This document shows positions 25,536 to 34,335 of a DNA stretch of 64,000 nt, piece by piece (position 1 is the stretch's first letter; each line of letters begins with the position of its first letter). The stretch is from Streptococcus mitis (GTDB lineage Bacteria > Bacillota > Bacilli > Lactobacillales > Streptococcaceae). The DNA is taken from contig NZ_WIJP01000007.1 of the NCBI RefSeq assembly GCF_009496155.1, positions 62,001 to 126,000 on the forward strand, read 5' to 3'. The position numbers and the translations under genes were made by a program. The notes under the pieces were generated by a model that saw only the letters and a list, made by a program, of their open reading frames with translations, was not told where the DNA came from and made no database searches.

Positions 25536-25542
25536 ACACAAG

Positions 25543-25570
25543 AAAACTCAGACCGATCGGTCTGAGTTTT
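25543..25570. terminator. bidirectional terminator between scrR and mvaA
   Basis: A perfect 28-bp palindrome (12-bp arms AAAACTCAGACC, GATC centre) with A/T tracts on both sides lies between the convergent scrR and mvaA genes and abuts the mvaA stop codon. Confidence 0.9.
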
Positions 25571-26845
25571 TTATGATCTTAAGTTTTCTAGATAGCGCTG
25601 GGCTGTCTCTAAGTTAAAGGTTTTATCTGCGATGAGGCGATCGACTAGAGGAGCTACCTCGGATTCACTGGCTCCTGCTAGGAGAGCTAAGGATTTAGCC
25701 TGCAATTTCATATGGCCTTGCTGAATCCCTGTACTGACCAAGGCTTTGAGGGCCGCAAAGTTTTGGGCAAGTCCGATAGACACGATAAGCTGGGCTAATT
25801 CTTTGGCAGAAGGATTTCCCAGTAATTCATGACTGAGGGCTACACGAGGGTTGAGACCGATAGAGCCACCCTTGGTCGCCACAGGCATGGGCAGGGTCAT
25901 CTCACCGACCAATTCTTCTCTTTCAAAGTCCAGTGTCCAGCGACTAAGACCTTGGTAATGTCCATCTCGACTGGCAAAGGCATGGGTCCCAGCTTCAATG
26001 GCACGCCAGTCATTACCAGTGGCAATCAAAATGGCATCAATGCCGTTAAAAATCCCTTTATTGTGGGTAGCTGCTCGATAAGGATCAGCCTGCGCAAACT
26101 GGCTAGCCAAAGTAATTTTCTCTGCAATTCCTCGTCCTTGATCCTTTTGGCGACTCAAATAGCGAAAGGCGATGCGACAGCTGGCTGTCACTAGAGAATC
26201 GGTCGCGTAGTTGGACAGGATTCCCATGAGACTCTGTCCCTGACTGAGTTCTTCTAAGACTGGTTTCAAGGCTTCCAGCATGGTGTTGAGCATATTGGCT
26301 CCCATGGCTTCCTGGGTATCGACATGGAGATAAACAACGAGAAAGTCAGTTTCGCCTTTTATCTGCTCTACATGCAAATCACGCGCCCCACCTCCACGTT
26401 TGACGATAGAAGGATAGGCCTGATTGGCAAGTTCCAAGAGCTCAGCTTTCTTGCTAACAATCTTCTCTTGAGCTTGTTCAGGTTCAGCAACTTGATAAAG
26501 GGCTACCTGCCCAATCATCTGGCGCTGATGAACCTGAGCAGTAAAGCCACCTGCTCGCTTGATGATTTTACTTGCATAGCTGGCCGCAGCAACCACGGAC
26601 GGTTCTTCTGTCACATAGGGAACTGTGTATTCCTGACCGTTAACGAGAACCTCTGGGACCAGCGAATAAGGCAGAGAAAAAGTTCCCACTACATTCTCAC
26701 TCAGCTGGTCTGCCACAGTCACACTCATCTGTTCATCCTGCTCCAAACTCGCTTGTCTCTCAGGACTAAGGAGCGCCTGAGTTTTTAATAGCTCAAGGCG
26801 CTCATGGTATGATTTTTTAGAAAATCCATTCCAACTTATCTTCAT
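25571..26845 (-). CDS. mvaA: hydroxymethylglutaryl-CoA reductase (class II)
   Basis: MvaA reduces HMG-CoA to mevalonate for isoprenoid synthesis (undecaprenyl carriers, quinones). The 424-residue protein is of bacterial class II size. It shows ENVVGTFSLPYSLVPEVLVN, the catalytic glutamate in YVTEEPSVVAAASYA, and the nicotinamide-site stretch ATGNDWRAIEAGTHAFASRD. The conserved C-terminal His lies in STGIQQGHMKLQAKS. Its ATG overlaps the mvaS stop by one base, so the two enzymes are made from one transcript. Confidence 0.95.
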   Translation of the reverse strand: MKISWNGFSKKSYHERLELLKTQALLSPERQASLEQDEQMSVTVADQLSENVVGTFSLPYSLVPEVLVNGQEYTVPYVTEEPSVVAAASYASKIIKRAGGFTAQVHQRQMIGQVALYQVAEPEQAQEKIVSKKAELLELANQAYPSIVKRGGGARDLHVEQIKGETDFLVVYLHVDTQEAMGANMLNTMLEALKPVLEELSQGQSLMGILSNYATDSLVTASCRIAFRYLSRQKDQGRGIAEKITLASQFAQADPYRAATHNKGIFNGIDAILIATGNDWRAIEAGTHAFASRDGHYQGLSRWTLDFEREELVGEMTLPMPVATKGGSIGLNPRVALSHELLGNPSAKELAQLIVSIGLAQNFAALKALVSTGIQQGHMKLQAKSLALLAGASESEVAPLVDRLIADKTFNLETAQRYLENLRS

Positions 26846-28017
26846 TATTTTTCAACCTTGCTATAACGGCGTTGGTGGTCAACAATTTCAACCAAGGCAA
26901 AATCTTGATTTTCATAGCCAGCAAACTGGGTAGAGTTTGTTTCATCCAAGTCTACTTCCTCAAAGAAGACCTTTTCGTATTCTGCGACAGACAGGGCAGT
27001 TCGTTGATTGAGCTTGTTCAAACGGTCCTTATCCAGATAAGCTTCATATCCTTCAACCAATTCACCACTGAAGAACTCAGCCACGGCACCACTTCCGTAA
27101 CTATAAAGGGCAATTTTATCCCCAGCCTTCAAACTATCTGTATTTTCCAAGAGAGACAAGAGTCCAAGGAAGAGGGAACCTGTATAGATATTCCCTACCT
27201 TTTGACTGTAGAGAATAGACTGGTCAAAATGCTTTTGCAAGAGGTCTTTTTTCTCTTGAGGCAAGTTCTTATCCATGATTTTTTTCAAGCCTTTTAAGGC
27301 TAATTTAGGATAAGGCAAGTGGAAGCAAACAGCCGCAAAATCATCCAAAGTAAGCTGGTAACGTTTTTGGTATTCAAGCCAAGTCGTTTTCAAGCTATCC
27401 AAGTATTGTTGGGTAGAATAGACACCATTTACATACGGAGTTGTCGAGTAATTTGGTCGCCAGAAATCCATGATATCACGAGTCTGAGCCACATTGTCAT
27501 TATTAAAGGCCATAATGCGTGGATTTTGTGTAATCAACATAGCCACACTTCCAGCACCCTGAGTGGGTTCTCCTGGAGTTTCAATACCATATTTGGCAAT
27601 ATCACTGGCAATGACCAAGACCTTAGACTCTGGAGAATTTTCCACATGCAATTTGGCATAATGAAGGGCAGCAGTCGCCCCATAGCAGGCTTCTTTAATC
27701 TCGAAACTACGAGCAAAAGGCTGGATGCCCAGCAAACCATGCACAAAGACGGCCGCAGCTTTACTCTGGTCAATTCCTGACTCGGTCGCCACAATGACCA
27801 TGTCAATTTCTGCTCTTTCTTGCTCAGTTAAAATAGAGTCACTTGCACTCGCCGCCAAGGTCACGATATCCTCAGTTAGGGGCGCAATACTCAATTCCTT
27901 GAGTAAGAGTCCTTTGCTTAATTTTTCAGGATCAATTCCCCTCGCTTCTGCTAAGTCTTGTAATTTCAAGACATATTGACTGGTCGCAAAACCAATCTTA
28001 TCAATACCGATTGTCAT
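26845..28017 (-). CDS. mvaS: hydroxymethylglutaryl-CoA synthase
   Basis: MvaS condenses acetyl-CoA and acetoacetyl-CoA to HMG-CoA, the step before MvaA. I chose the ATG at 28017 (AGAGGT upstream; 390 residues, start MTIGIDKIGF). Catalytic residues fit the bacterial enzyme: E79 (VATES), C111 (KEACYGATAAL) and a His near 233 (VCFHLPYPKLA). The motif GSVAMLI and the C-terminal YSYGSGAVAEFFSG are also present. The upstream extended -10 at 28063 would drive mvaS-mvaA. Confidence 0.95.
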   Translation of the reverse strand: MTIGIDKIGFATSQYVLKLQDLAEARGIDPEKLSKGLLLKELSIAPLTEDIVTLAASASDSILTEQERAEIDMVIVATESGIDQSKAAAVFVHGLLGIQPFARSFEIKEACYGATAALHYAKLHVENSPESKVLVIASDIAKYGIETPGEPTQGAGSVAMLITQNPRIMAFNNDNVAQTRDIMDFWRPNYSTTPYVNGVYSTQQYLDSLKTTWLEYQKRYQLTLDDFAAVCFHLPYPKLALKGLKKIMDKNLPQEKKDLLQKHFDQSILYSQKVGNIYTGSLFLGLLSLLENTDSLKAGDKIALYSYGSGAVAEFFSGELVEGYEAYLDKDRLNKLNQRTALSVAEYEKVFFEEVDLDETNSTQFAGYENQDFALVEIVDHQRRYSKVEK

Positions 28018-28062
28018 ATTTACCTCTGTTTTATCATTCATTGTAAAAAATCGTTCTATACT

Positions 28063-28071
28063 ATTTTATCA
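28063..28071 (-). promoter_or_regulatory. extended -10 promoter of mvaS-mvaA
   Basis: The minus strand reads TGATAAAAT (within TTTGTGATAAAATAG) about 46 bp before the mvaS ATG and just after the terminator of the exporter genes. No strong -35 is seen. Confidence 0.5.
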
Positions 28072-28091
28072 CAAATGGCAGTAAAAGAGAG

Positions 28092-28120
28092 AAAAAAGAC
28101 TTGATTCACCAAATCAAGTC
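28092..28120 (-). terminator. terminator of the threonine/serine exporter genes
   Basis: GACTTGATT and AATCAAGTC pair perfectly around 5 nt, and the minus strand continues TTTTTTC. It begins 10 bp after the stop codon at 28131. Confidence 0.88.
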
Positions 28121-28130
28121 GCTTATTATT

Positions 28131-28580
28131 CTAACCATTATGCTGTTTTCGTAAATAGGAATAAAGTCTGAGAATCACTGTTCCACTAGCCATTCCAATG
28201 GAAATCACCAAAGCCAACATAACAACCAAGGTTGCACTAGCAATGGCATGACTATAATCCCCTGTCACAAAAAAGGCAGTTGTCCGATAGGAGAGATAAC
28301 CCGGAACCAGAGGTGCCAAGATGGCTAAGATAAAGACCACAGCAGGTGTCTTATAAAGAATACTTAAAATCTGGCTGACACAAGAACCGATAATGGCTGC
28401 AATAAAAGTAGCCACAATAACATTGGTCGGTTCCTTGAGCAAGAGATAAATCAGCCAGACAGCCATGCCCAAAATCCCTCCAGGTAAGAGCATAGAACGT
28501 TGAACATTGAGTACGATTAAAAAAGTGATAATGGCAAGAAGACTTGCTACTGCTTGTAATAAAAAGGTTGTTAGTGTCAT
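28131..28580 (-). CDS. threonine/serine exporter subunit, C-terminal ThrE-type domain
   Basis: This 149-residue protein has four to five hydrophobic segments (LLAIITFLIVLNVQRSM, NVIVATFIAAIIGSCVSQIL, AVVFILAILAPLVPGYLSYR, TLVVMLALVISIGMASGT). It matches the small ThrE_2-type partner of split threonine/serine exporters (YjjB-like). It starts 1 bp after the stop of the YjjP-like gene, so both are translated together and probably form one transporter. Substrate is family inference. Confidence 0.85.
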   Translation of the reverse strand: MTLTTFLLQAVASLLAIITFLIVLNVQRSMLLPGGILGMAVWLIYLLLKEPTNVIVATFIAAIIGSCVSQILSILYKTPAVVFILAILAPLVPGYLSYRTTAFFVTGDYSHAIASATLVVMLALVISIGMASGTVILRLYSYLRKQHNG

Positions 28581-28581
28581 A

Positions 28582-29340
28582 TCAATTCATCAATACCAAG
28601 GCGACAGAAGTTCCCGCCCCTAAAGCAAGGGTAATGAGTAGAGATTCAAACATCTTACTCATACCAGAGTTTATGTGGTTGGTCATAATATCACGAACCG
28701 CATTGGTCAAGGCAATTCCTGGTACAAAAGGCATGACCGCACCAGCTATAATCAAATCTGCAGTTGAAGGGAAACCTGTGTAGCGAGCCCAAAACTGGGC
28801 TATCATTCCAAAGACAAAGGCTCCAGCAAAGGCTGTCACAAAGGGAATTCGGATAAATTTTTCCACATAGAGGGAAAAGGCAAAACCAAATAAGGTCGCT
28901 ACTCCTGCCCCGAGTGCGTCGTAGATGTTTCCACTAAACATAACTGAAAAGAAAGGGGCACTAAAGGTCGCAGCCAAAGTTACCTGCAACTTAGTATAGG
29001 GAAGGGGTTGAGCTTGCAAAGTCGTCAATTGCTTGAAGGCTGTCTCTAAATCAAGCTTTCCACCTACTAACTGACGAGAAATCTGGTTCACATCGCAGAC
29101 TTTTTCGATGTTATAAGAAGAAGAGGTCACGCGCTTCATACGCGAAATATTGGTATTTTCAATGGAGAAAAAGATAGCGGCAGGCATGGCAAGGACATTG
29201 CAATCCATTATCCCCTGCGAATGCGCAATCCGAATCATGGTATCTTCTACACGATGAATCTCTGAACCACTTTTGAGTAGAATGGTTCCTGCTAACATAA
29301 TCACATCGATGACAGCATTTAATTCTTTTGATTCTTCCAT
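28582..29340 (-). CDS. threonine/serine exporter subunit, N-terminal ThrE-type domain
   Basis: The 252-residue protein begins with a cytosolic region holding the family signature (LLKSGSEIHRVEDTMIRIAH, where Glu and His are conserved, and CNVLAMPAAIFFSIE). Five or so membrane segments follow (FSAPFFSVMFSGNIYDALGA, VMPFVPGIALTNAVRDI). It is the YjjP-like half of a split ThrE exporter and precedes the YjjB-like half. In Corynebacterium ThrE both halves are one protein. A terminator after stkP lies on its upstream side. Confidence 0.88.
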   Translation of the reverse strand: MEESKELNAVIDVIMLAGTILLKSGSEIHRVEDTMIRIAHSQGIMDCNVLAMPAAIFFSIENTNISRMKRVTSSSYNIEKVCDVNQISRQLVGGKLDLETAFKQLTTLQAQPLPYTKLQVTLAATFSAPFFSVMFSGNIYDALGAGVATLFGFAFSLYVEKFIRIPFVTAFAGAFVFGMIAQFWARYTGFPSTADLIIAGAVMPFVPGIALTNAVRDIMTNHINSGMSKMFESLLITLALGAGTSVALVLMN

Positions 29341-29388
29341 GCTTGCCTCCTTTTATCAACTCCCTCTATTCTATCACAAATCCGGACT

Positions 29389-29425
29389 CAAAAAAAATCT
29401 TTGCCATGAAATCATGACAAAGATT
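29389..29425 (-). terminator. terminator of stkP
   Basis: Arms 29396-29409 and 29412-29425 pair over 14 bp with one G-U as minus-strand RNA, followed by TTTTTTTT. It starts 4 bp after the stkP stop and closes the gmk-to-stkP gene series. Confidence 0.9.
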
Positions 29426-29428
29426 CGT

Positions 29429-31330
29429 TTAATCACGAGAATTTTCGTGGTTGCCTTCACTACTTGATTGAGTAGTAGCAGGTGCATTCCCTCGTTGATT
29501 TCCTTGTTGGTTCCCCTGACTTGGTGTTGTGGCAGAACCTTGGTTTCCATGTTGGGCTGGTGCTGATGATGACGTTGACGGCGGTGTTTTCGGTCTGTAG
29601 ATTGAAATCTTGACACGCGTCTTCGTCAAATCAACCTTTTCACCTGCTTTTGGACTCTGCTCAACGACAGTACCCTCAGCAGTTCCAGCGGGAGCTGTCG
29701 ACACTTCTACAACTTCAATATTGGCTTCTTTAATACCGACAATTTGAACGAGATTGTTTTTAGTAAATTCAAGACTAGATCCTGTATAACTTGGCATAAC
29801 AACGCTGGTTACTTTTTTAGCAACGGTTAAGGTAATCGTTGATGCCTTGCTCAAATCATAGGTTGTTCCGGCAGCTGGACTTTGTCTAAGAACAGTTCCT
29901 GCTTCACTCTCACTTGATTCTTCTTCCTCAATTTTGATGAGATTTTCAGGAACCTTCTTCTGCTTGAGTTCTGCGATAACATCTGTAGATTTACGGCCGA
30001 TATAGTTACTCAATTGGAAAGATTGCTTGCCTGATGAGACAACCAAATTGATTTTCGAACCTTCTTTTCGACCAGTTCCAGCGCCAGGATCTGTACGGAT
30101 AATCCGCCCCTCTTCCACCTTTTCACTAGCCTCTGTTTTCTCTTCACCAATCTCAAAATTGGCTTTCTTGAGAGTTTCCTTGGCCTCCGCAACTGTCTGA
30201 CCTGCCACATCTGGAATGGCAATAGTTGCAGGCGTTCTGGATAATATCCAAATCAGAGAAGCTGCAACCAATACAATGCTGGCCAACAAAATCATATAAC
30301 GAACTCTTAATTTCCGTTTCTTAACAGGCTTGTTTGCATAATTGTCTTCGGAAACCTGCTGACTCGGCTTCGCAGTCTGTGGCTTCGGACTCTGTGTTTG
30401 CACCTTAGGAATTGAGGTCAAGGTGCTCTGAGATACTTTTGGTAGAGTCTTGGTGTCCGCCTTAGTCGCATCGTCAAAGATCAGCTTTGGTTCATTACGA
30501 CGATTATAAGACAAACTACTAGACAAGTCCACATACATCTCAGCGACTGATTTATAGCGATTTGTCAATTTCTTGGCAGTTGCCTTGATGACAACATTTT
30601 CCAAAGCCTGAGGCACAGATGAATTTTCAGCTATAACCGATGGCAGTGGTTTCTGGAAATGCTGAAGTGCGATGGTCACCGCACTATCCCCGTCATAAGG
30701 GATATGGCCCGTCAGCATCTCATAGAAAATAATCCCCATGGCATAGATATCACTCTGTACAGTCGCCTTAGAACCACGCGCCTGCTCTGGTGACAAGTAA
30801 TGAACTGACCCCAGCATGGAGTTGGTCTGAGTCAGACTCGTCTCAGCAAAGGCTACTGCAATCCCAAAGTCTGTTACCTTGGCAGTCCCATCTGGTGTCA
30901 AGAGGATATTTTGAGGTTTCAAGTCCCTATGAACAATTCCTCTGGTATGGGCCAAACGCATGGCTAGGAGGATTTGTCCCATAATGCGGACGGCTTCTTC
31001 ATTAGAGAGAGGATAGTGTTCCTTGATATAGCGTTTGAGGTCTAGCCCAGCAACATACTCCATTGCAAGATACTGTTGACCGTCTTCCTCACCAATATCT
31101 GTTATCCGAACGATATGAGGATGGTCTAGATCTGCCATAGCTCTCGCTTCACGCTGAAAACGAGCTACAGCTATCGGATCCGTCTGGTAGTTGGTCCTCA
31201 GGACCTTCACTGCCACTTCTTCTCCGTCTAGAATTAAATCCTTGGCCAAATAGACATCTGCCATGCCTCCTCGGCCAATCTGTTTCACAATCCGATAGCG
31301 TCCGGCAAAAATCTTGCCGATTTGGATCAT
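29429..31330 (-). CDS. stkP: PASTA-domain eukaryotic-type Ser/Thr protein kinase, three-PASTA form
   Basis: StkP is the membrane kinase that couples peptidoglycan state to division. The 633-residue protein has a kinase domain (1-about 270) with [12 protein letters not shown]42, HRDLKPQN with D136 and the DFG loop. A basic linker and one membrane helix (about 343-362, [18 protein letters not shown]) follow. I count three extracellular PASTA domains (about 366-433, 434-505, 506-580). The rest is a tail rich in Ser, Gln, Asn and Gly ([20 protein letters not shown]). Pneumococcal StkP, as I recall it, has 659 residues, four PASTA domains and no such tail. The ATG overlaps the phpP stop by 4 bp. 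Confidence 0.95.
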   Translation of the reverse strand: MIQIGKIFAGRYRIVKQIGRGGMADVYLAKDLILDGEEVAVKVLRTNYQTDPIAVARFQREARAMADLDHPHIVRITDIGEEDGQQYLAMEYVAGLDLKRYIKEHYPLSNEEAVRIMGQILLAMRLAHTRGIVHRDLKPQNILLTPDGTAKVTDFGIAVAFAETSLTQTNSMLGSVHYLSPEQARGSKATVQSDIYAMGIIFYEMLTGHIPYDGDSAVTIALQHFQKPLPSVIAENSSVPQALENVVIKATAKKLTNRYKSVAEMYVDLSSSLSYNRRNEPKLIFDDATKADTKTLPKVSQSTLTSIPKVQTQSPKPQTAKPSQQVSEDNYANKPVKKRKLRVRYMILLASIVLVAASLIWILSRTPATIAIPDVAGQTVAEAKETLKKANFEIGEEKTEASEKVEEGRIIRTDPGAGTGRKEGSKINLVVSSGKQSFQLSNYIGRKSTDVIAELKQKKVPENLIKIEEEESSESEAGTVLRQSPAAGTTYDLSKASTITLTVAKKVTSVVMPSYTGSSLEFTKNNLVQIVGIKEANIEVVEVSTAPAGTAEGTVVEQSPKAGEKVDLTKTRVKISIYRPKTPPSTSSSAPAQHGNQGSATTPSQGNQQGNQRGNAPATTQSSSEGNHENSRD

Positions 31331-32067
31331 TCTGCTTCCTCCTCGTTCATAGAAACAAGGGCAACCGTAATGTTGTCTAAACCTCCTGCATTGTTAGCAA
31401 AACGCACGAGCGTCGCTGTTTTATCTGCCAAAGGAATATCACTGGTTACAATATCACAAATCTCACTACCTGAAATCATATTTGTCAAGCCGTCACTATT
31501 AAGTAGGAGATAGTCTCCCAGCCCAAGGGTAATCATTCCAAAATCAGGCTGAATTTCATCTTTTTGACCGATAGACTGGGTAATAATATTTTTCTGTGGA
31601 TGGCTAGCTGCTTCTTCTGGCGTCAATTGACCTGCCTTAAGCAATTCATTGACCAAGGAATGATCGCTCGTTAACTGGTGGTACTCTTCCCCACGAATCA
31701 AACCGATACGAGAATCTCCAATATGGGCATAGATAGCCTGATTGCCAATAATAGCAACAGCCTCAAGAGTTGTTCCCATTCCTTTATAGGCATCATCTTG
31801 TCCAAGTTGATGAATCTTTTGATTTTCAATTTCTAGGTAATTGGCGAACCATTCACGCACTTCATTGACTGTATCGATCTGGGTATCAACCCAAGCTATA
31901 CCTAGGTCTGTTACCGCCATTTCACTAGCGATATTCCCTGCGCGATGACCTCCCATCCCATCAGCTAAAATAATCATTGTACGTCCAGCTCTATTGACAT
32001 AGTGGTTGACATAGTCTTGGTTATTTGTTCGTTTCTGACCAACATCTGTTAATAATGAAATTTCCAT
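31327..32067 (-). CDS. phpP: PP2C-type protein phosphatase, partner of StkP
   Basis: PhpP dephosphorylates StkP and its targets in the cytoplasm. The 246-residue protein has the metal-binding PPM motifs: [64 protein letters not shown] and [13 protein letters not shown]. These cover the conserved Asp residues that bind Mn or Mg. It is cotranslated with stkP (4-bp overlap) and follows rsmB by 14 bp. Confidence 0.96.
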   Translation of the reverse strand: MEISLLTDVGQKRTNNQDYVNHYVNRAGRTMIILADGMGGHRAGNIASEMAVTDLGIAWVDTQIDTVNEVREWFANYLEIENQKIHQLGQDDAYKGMGTTLEAVAIIGNQAIYAHIGDSRIGLIRGEEYHQLTSDHSLVNELLKAGQLTPEEAASHPQKNIITQSIGQKDEIQPDFGMITLGLGDYLLLNSDGLTNMISGSEICDIVTSDIPLADKTATLVRFANNAGGLDNITVALVSMNEEEAE

Positions 32068-32081
32068 GTGTCAGTTCCTTC

Positions 32082-33398
32082 CTAATCCGATATCTTGCGA
32101 AATTGACTGATGAAGAATCCATCACTTCCATACAATTCAGGTGTAATGAGGATACAGCCGTCTTTCATGATATCCTTACATTCATGCTCTAGTTTTACCT
32201 GCTCGAACTCAGGATGACTTTCTAAAAAGGCCTCAACGACTTGAAAATTCTCCTCTGAGACAATAGTACAGGTACTATAAGTTATTATACCACCTTTGCC
32301 TAGTGTTTGACAAACACTACCTAATATTTCTAGCTGAATTTCCTGTAAGGACGCGAAATCTGCCGTTTCTTTATTGTATTTTATGTCTGGTTTTCGTCTT
32401 AAAAGTCCAATCCCAGAACAAGGGGCATCTACCAAAATCTTGTCAAAAGAATCCTTACTAAAATACTCATGAACCTTTCTGGCGTCCAATTTTTGGGTTT
32501 GGACACGGTTTGCCACACCTAAACGCTCTGCATTTTCTTGGATCAAGCTCAGCTTATGATCATAAAGATCCAGAGCAGTAACCTGACCTGTCGTAAGATA
32601 AGAGGCAATATGGGCTGTTTTTCCACCTGGAGCCGCACAAGCATCTAGAACCTGCTCATTACCTTGTAAATCAAGCGTCGGAGCAACCAATTGACTAGAT
32701 TCGTCTTGAATGGTAATGGCTCCCTCCGCAAACAAATCATGACCTGCAAAATGCCCCTGCTCCTTGACGAGACCTGTGTATGCCAAAGAAGACTCAGTCG
32801 CCTCTAACAAGGCTTGGATTTCCTCTTTTCTGCTTAAATCAGTCACGCGGATGCTAGCCTTGTTTCGCACCAAAAGACTTTCAAAAATAGCTTGCGCTCG
32901 CTCTTCTCCGTATTCTTCCTTGAGCTTAGACACCAACCAAACTGGAAGAGAATAGGCAATGGAATCACGCTTGTTTTTTCGTTTGATACTGGCAATATCT
33001 GGCCAGCCTTCACGTAGAATACGACGAAGGACGGCGTTGACCAATTTTTCGCTGCCTTTTTTACGAAATTTGGCTAATTCCACCGCTTCATTAACCACAG
33101 CATGGTCTGGAATCTTGTCCAGATAGCTGAGTTGGTAGGCACTCATGAGAAGAAGGACGTAGAGCCAGCTGTCTAACTGATTTCTGTCTTCGATAAAGTG
33201 GGATAGGTACCATTCCAGAGTCAGTTTACGGGCTACCGTTCCATAGACCATCTCGGTCACCAAGCCCTTGTCTGCTGCCGAAAGTTGACTTCCCTTAAGA
33301 TGCTTATTTAAGGCGATGTTTGAGTATGCTTGATTGATGAAGACATCCTCTAATACCGCTAGGGCTAAACTTCTCGCCGTTTCTACTTTAGTCACCAA
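32082..33398 (-). CDS. rsmB: 16S rRNA (cytosine-967) C5-methyltransferase
   Basis: RsmB (SunL) makes m5C967 in 16S rRNA. The 438-residue protein has an N-terminal NusB-like RNA-binding domain (about 1-145) and a Rossmann methyltransferase domain. The SAM motif is [15 protein letters not shown]; the two cysteines of the m5C mechanism are in [15 protein letters not shown] and [12 protein letters not shown]. It overlaps fmt by 11 bp and is followed closely by phpP. Confidence 0.95.
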   Translation of the reverse strand: MVTKVETARSLALAVLEDVFINQAYSNIALNKHLKGSQLSAADKGLVTEMVYGTVARKLTLEWYLSHFIEDRNQLDSWLYVLLLMSAYQLSYLDKIPDHAVVNEAVELAKFRKKGSEKLVNAVLRRILREGWPDIASIKRKNKRDSIAYSLPVWLVSKLKEEYGEERAQAIFESLLVRNKASIRVTDLSRKEEIQALLEATESSLAYTGLVKEQGHFAGHDLFAEGAITIQDESSQLVAPTLDLQGNEQVLDACAAPGGKTAHIASYLTTGQVTALDLYDHKLSLIQENAERLGVANRVQTQKLDARKVHEYFSKDSFDKILVDAPCSGIGLLRRKPDIKYNKETADFASLQEIQLEILGSVCQTLGKGGIITYSTCTIVSEENFQVVEAFLESHPEFEQVKLEHECKDIMKDGCILITPELYGSDGFFISQFRKISD

Positions 33399-34323
33399 AT
33401 CGTTCTCCTACAGTCAATGTCCGTCCAACTCCATTGAGGAAGGAAGCGATGTCCATCTTAGGTTTACCAGCTGGTTGCACTTGTTTGAGGGATAGAGCCC
33501 CTTCTGCCGTTGCAACAATCAATTCTTTCTTGCCAATAGAGAGAATCTCACCTGGATTTCCCTGACCTTCTACTGGTAAGGCTTCATAAATCTTAAAGCG
33601 GTCGCCCATGAGGAAAGTATGGGCAACAGGCCAGGGGTTCATTCCACGGATTTGGTTAAAGAGTTGACGATTGGTCTTAGTCCAATCTAGTTTTTCTTCC
33701 TCTGGCTTGATATTTGGCGAGAAGCTAACCTGACTTGGATCCTGCGGTTCAGGTTGGATTTCCCCAGCAATATAGGCAGGCAAAGTGTCCAAAAGCAAAT
33801 CACGACCAACAAGAGCTAATTTCTCAAACAAGGTGCCGACATTGTCCTCATCTGTTATAGGAATACTGCGACGAGAAATCATATCCCCTGCATCCATTTC
33901 CTTGACCATTTCCATAATGGTCACACCAGCTTCATCATCCCCTTGAATCAAGGCATAATGGATCGGAGCACCACCACGGTGTTTAGGAAGGAGGGAAGCG
34001 TGAACATTGACCGCAAAATCCATGCTATCAAGGAGTTTACTTGGGAGAAACTGCCCAAAAGCAGCAGTCACAATTCCATCTGCTCCTAAATTCATAATAG
34101 CTTCCATCTCAGGACTTCCAGATAATTTTTCAGGTTGGTAGATCGGAAGCCCTGCTTCCTTGGCAGCCTGCTTGACTGGGGTTTCTTGGATAACTTTTTT
34201 TCGCCCAACAGCACGGTCTGGCTGGGTTACAACGGCTAGAATTTCGTAACGGTCATCTGTCAAAAGTCCTTTTAAGACTGTTGCTGAAAAGTCGGGTGTC
34301 CCCATAAAGATTAGTTTTGTCAT
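33388..34323 (-). CDS. fmt: methionyl-tRNA formyltransferase
   Basis: Fmt formylates initiator Met-tRNA using 10-formyl-THF. The 311-residue protein begins [16 protein letters not shown] and has the formyl-transfer motif with [20 protein letters not shown], including the catalytic Asn and His. The conserved Asp is in [11 protein letters not shown] and the C-terminal domain starts around residue 205. It lies between priA (12 bp) and rsmB (11-bp overlap), a standard arrangement in Firmicutes. Confidence 0.96.
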   Translation of the reverse strand: MTKLIFMGTPDFSATVLKGLLTDDRYEILAVVTQPDRAVGRKKVIQETPVKQAAKEAGLPIYQPEKLSGSPEMEAIMNLGADGIVTAAFGQFLPSKLLDSMDFAVNVHASLLPKHRGGAPIHYALIQGDDEAGVTIMEMVKEMDAGDMISRRSIPITDEDNVGTLFEKLALVGRDLLLDTLPAYIAGEIQPEPQDPSQVSFSPNIKPEEEKLDWTKTNRQLFNQIRGMNPWPVAHTFLMGDRFKIYEALPVEGQGNPGEILSIGKKELIVATAEGALSLKQVQPAGKPKMDIASFLNGVGRTLTVGERFGD

Positions 34324-34335
34324 ATCTTCTCCTTC

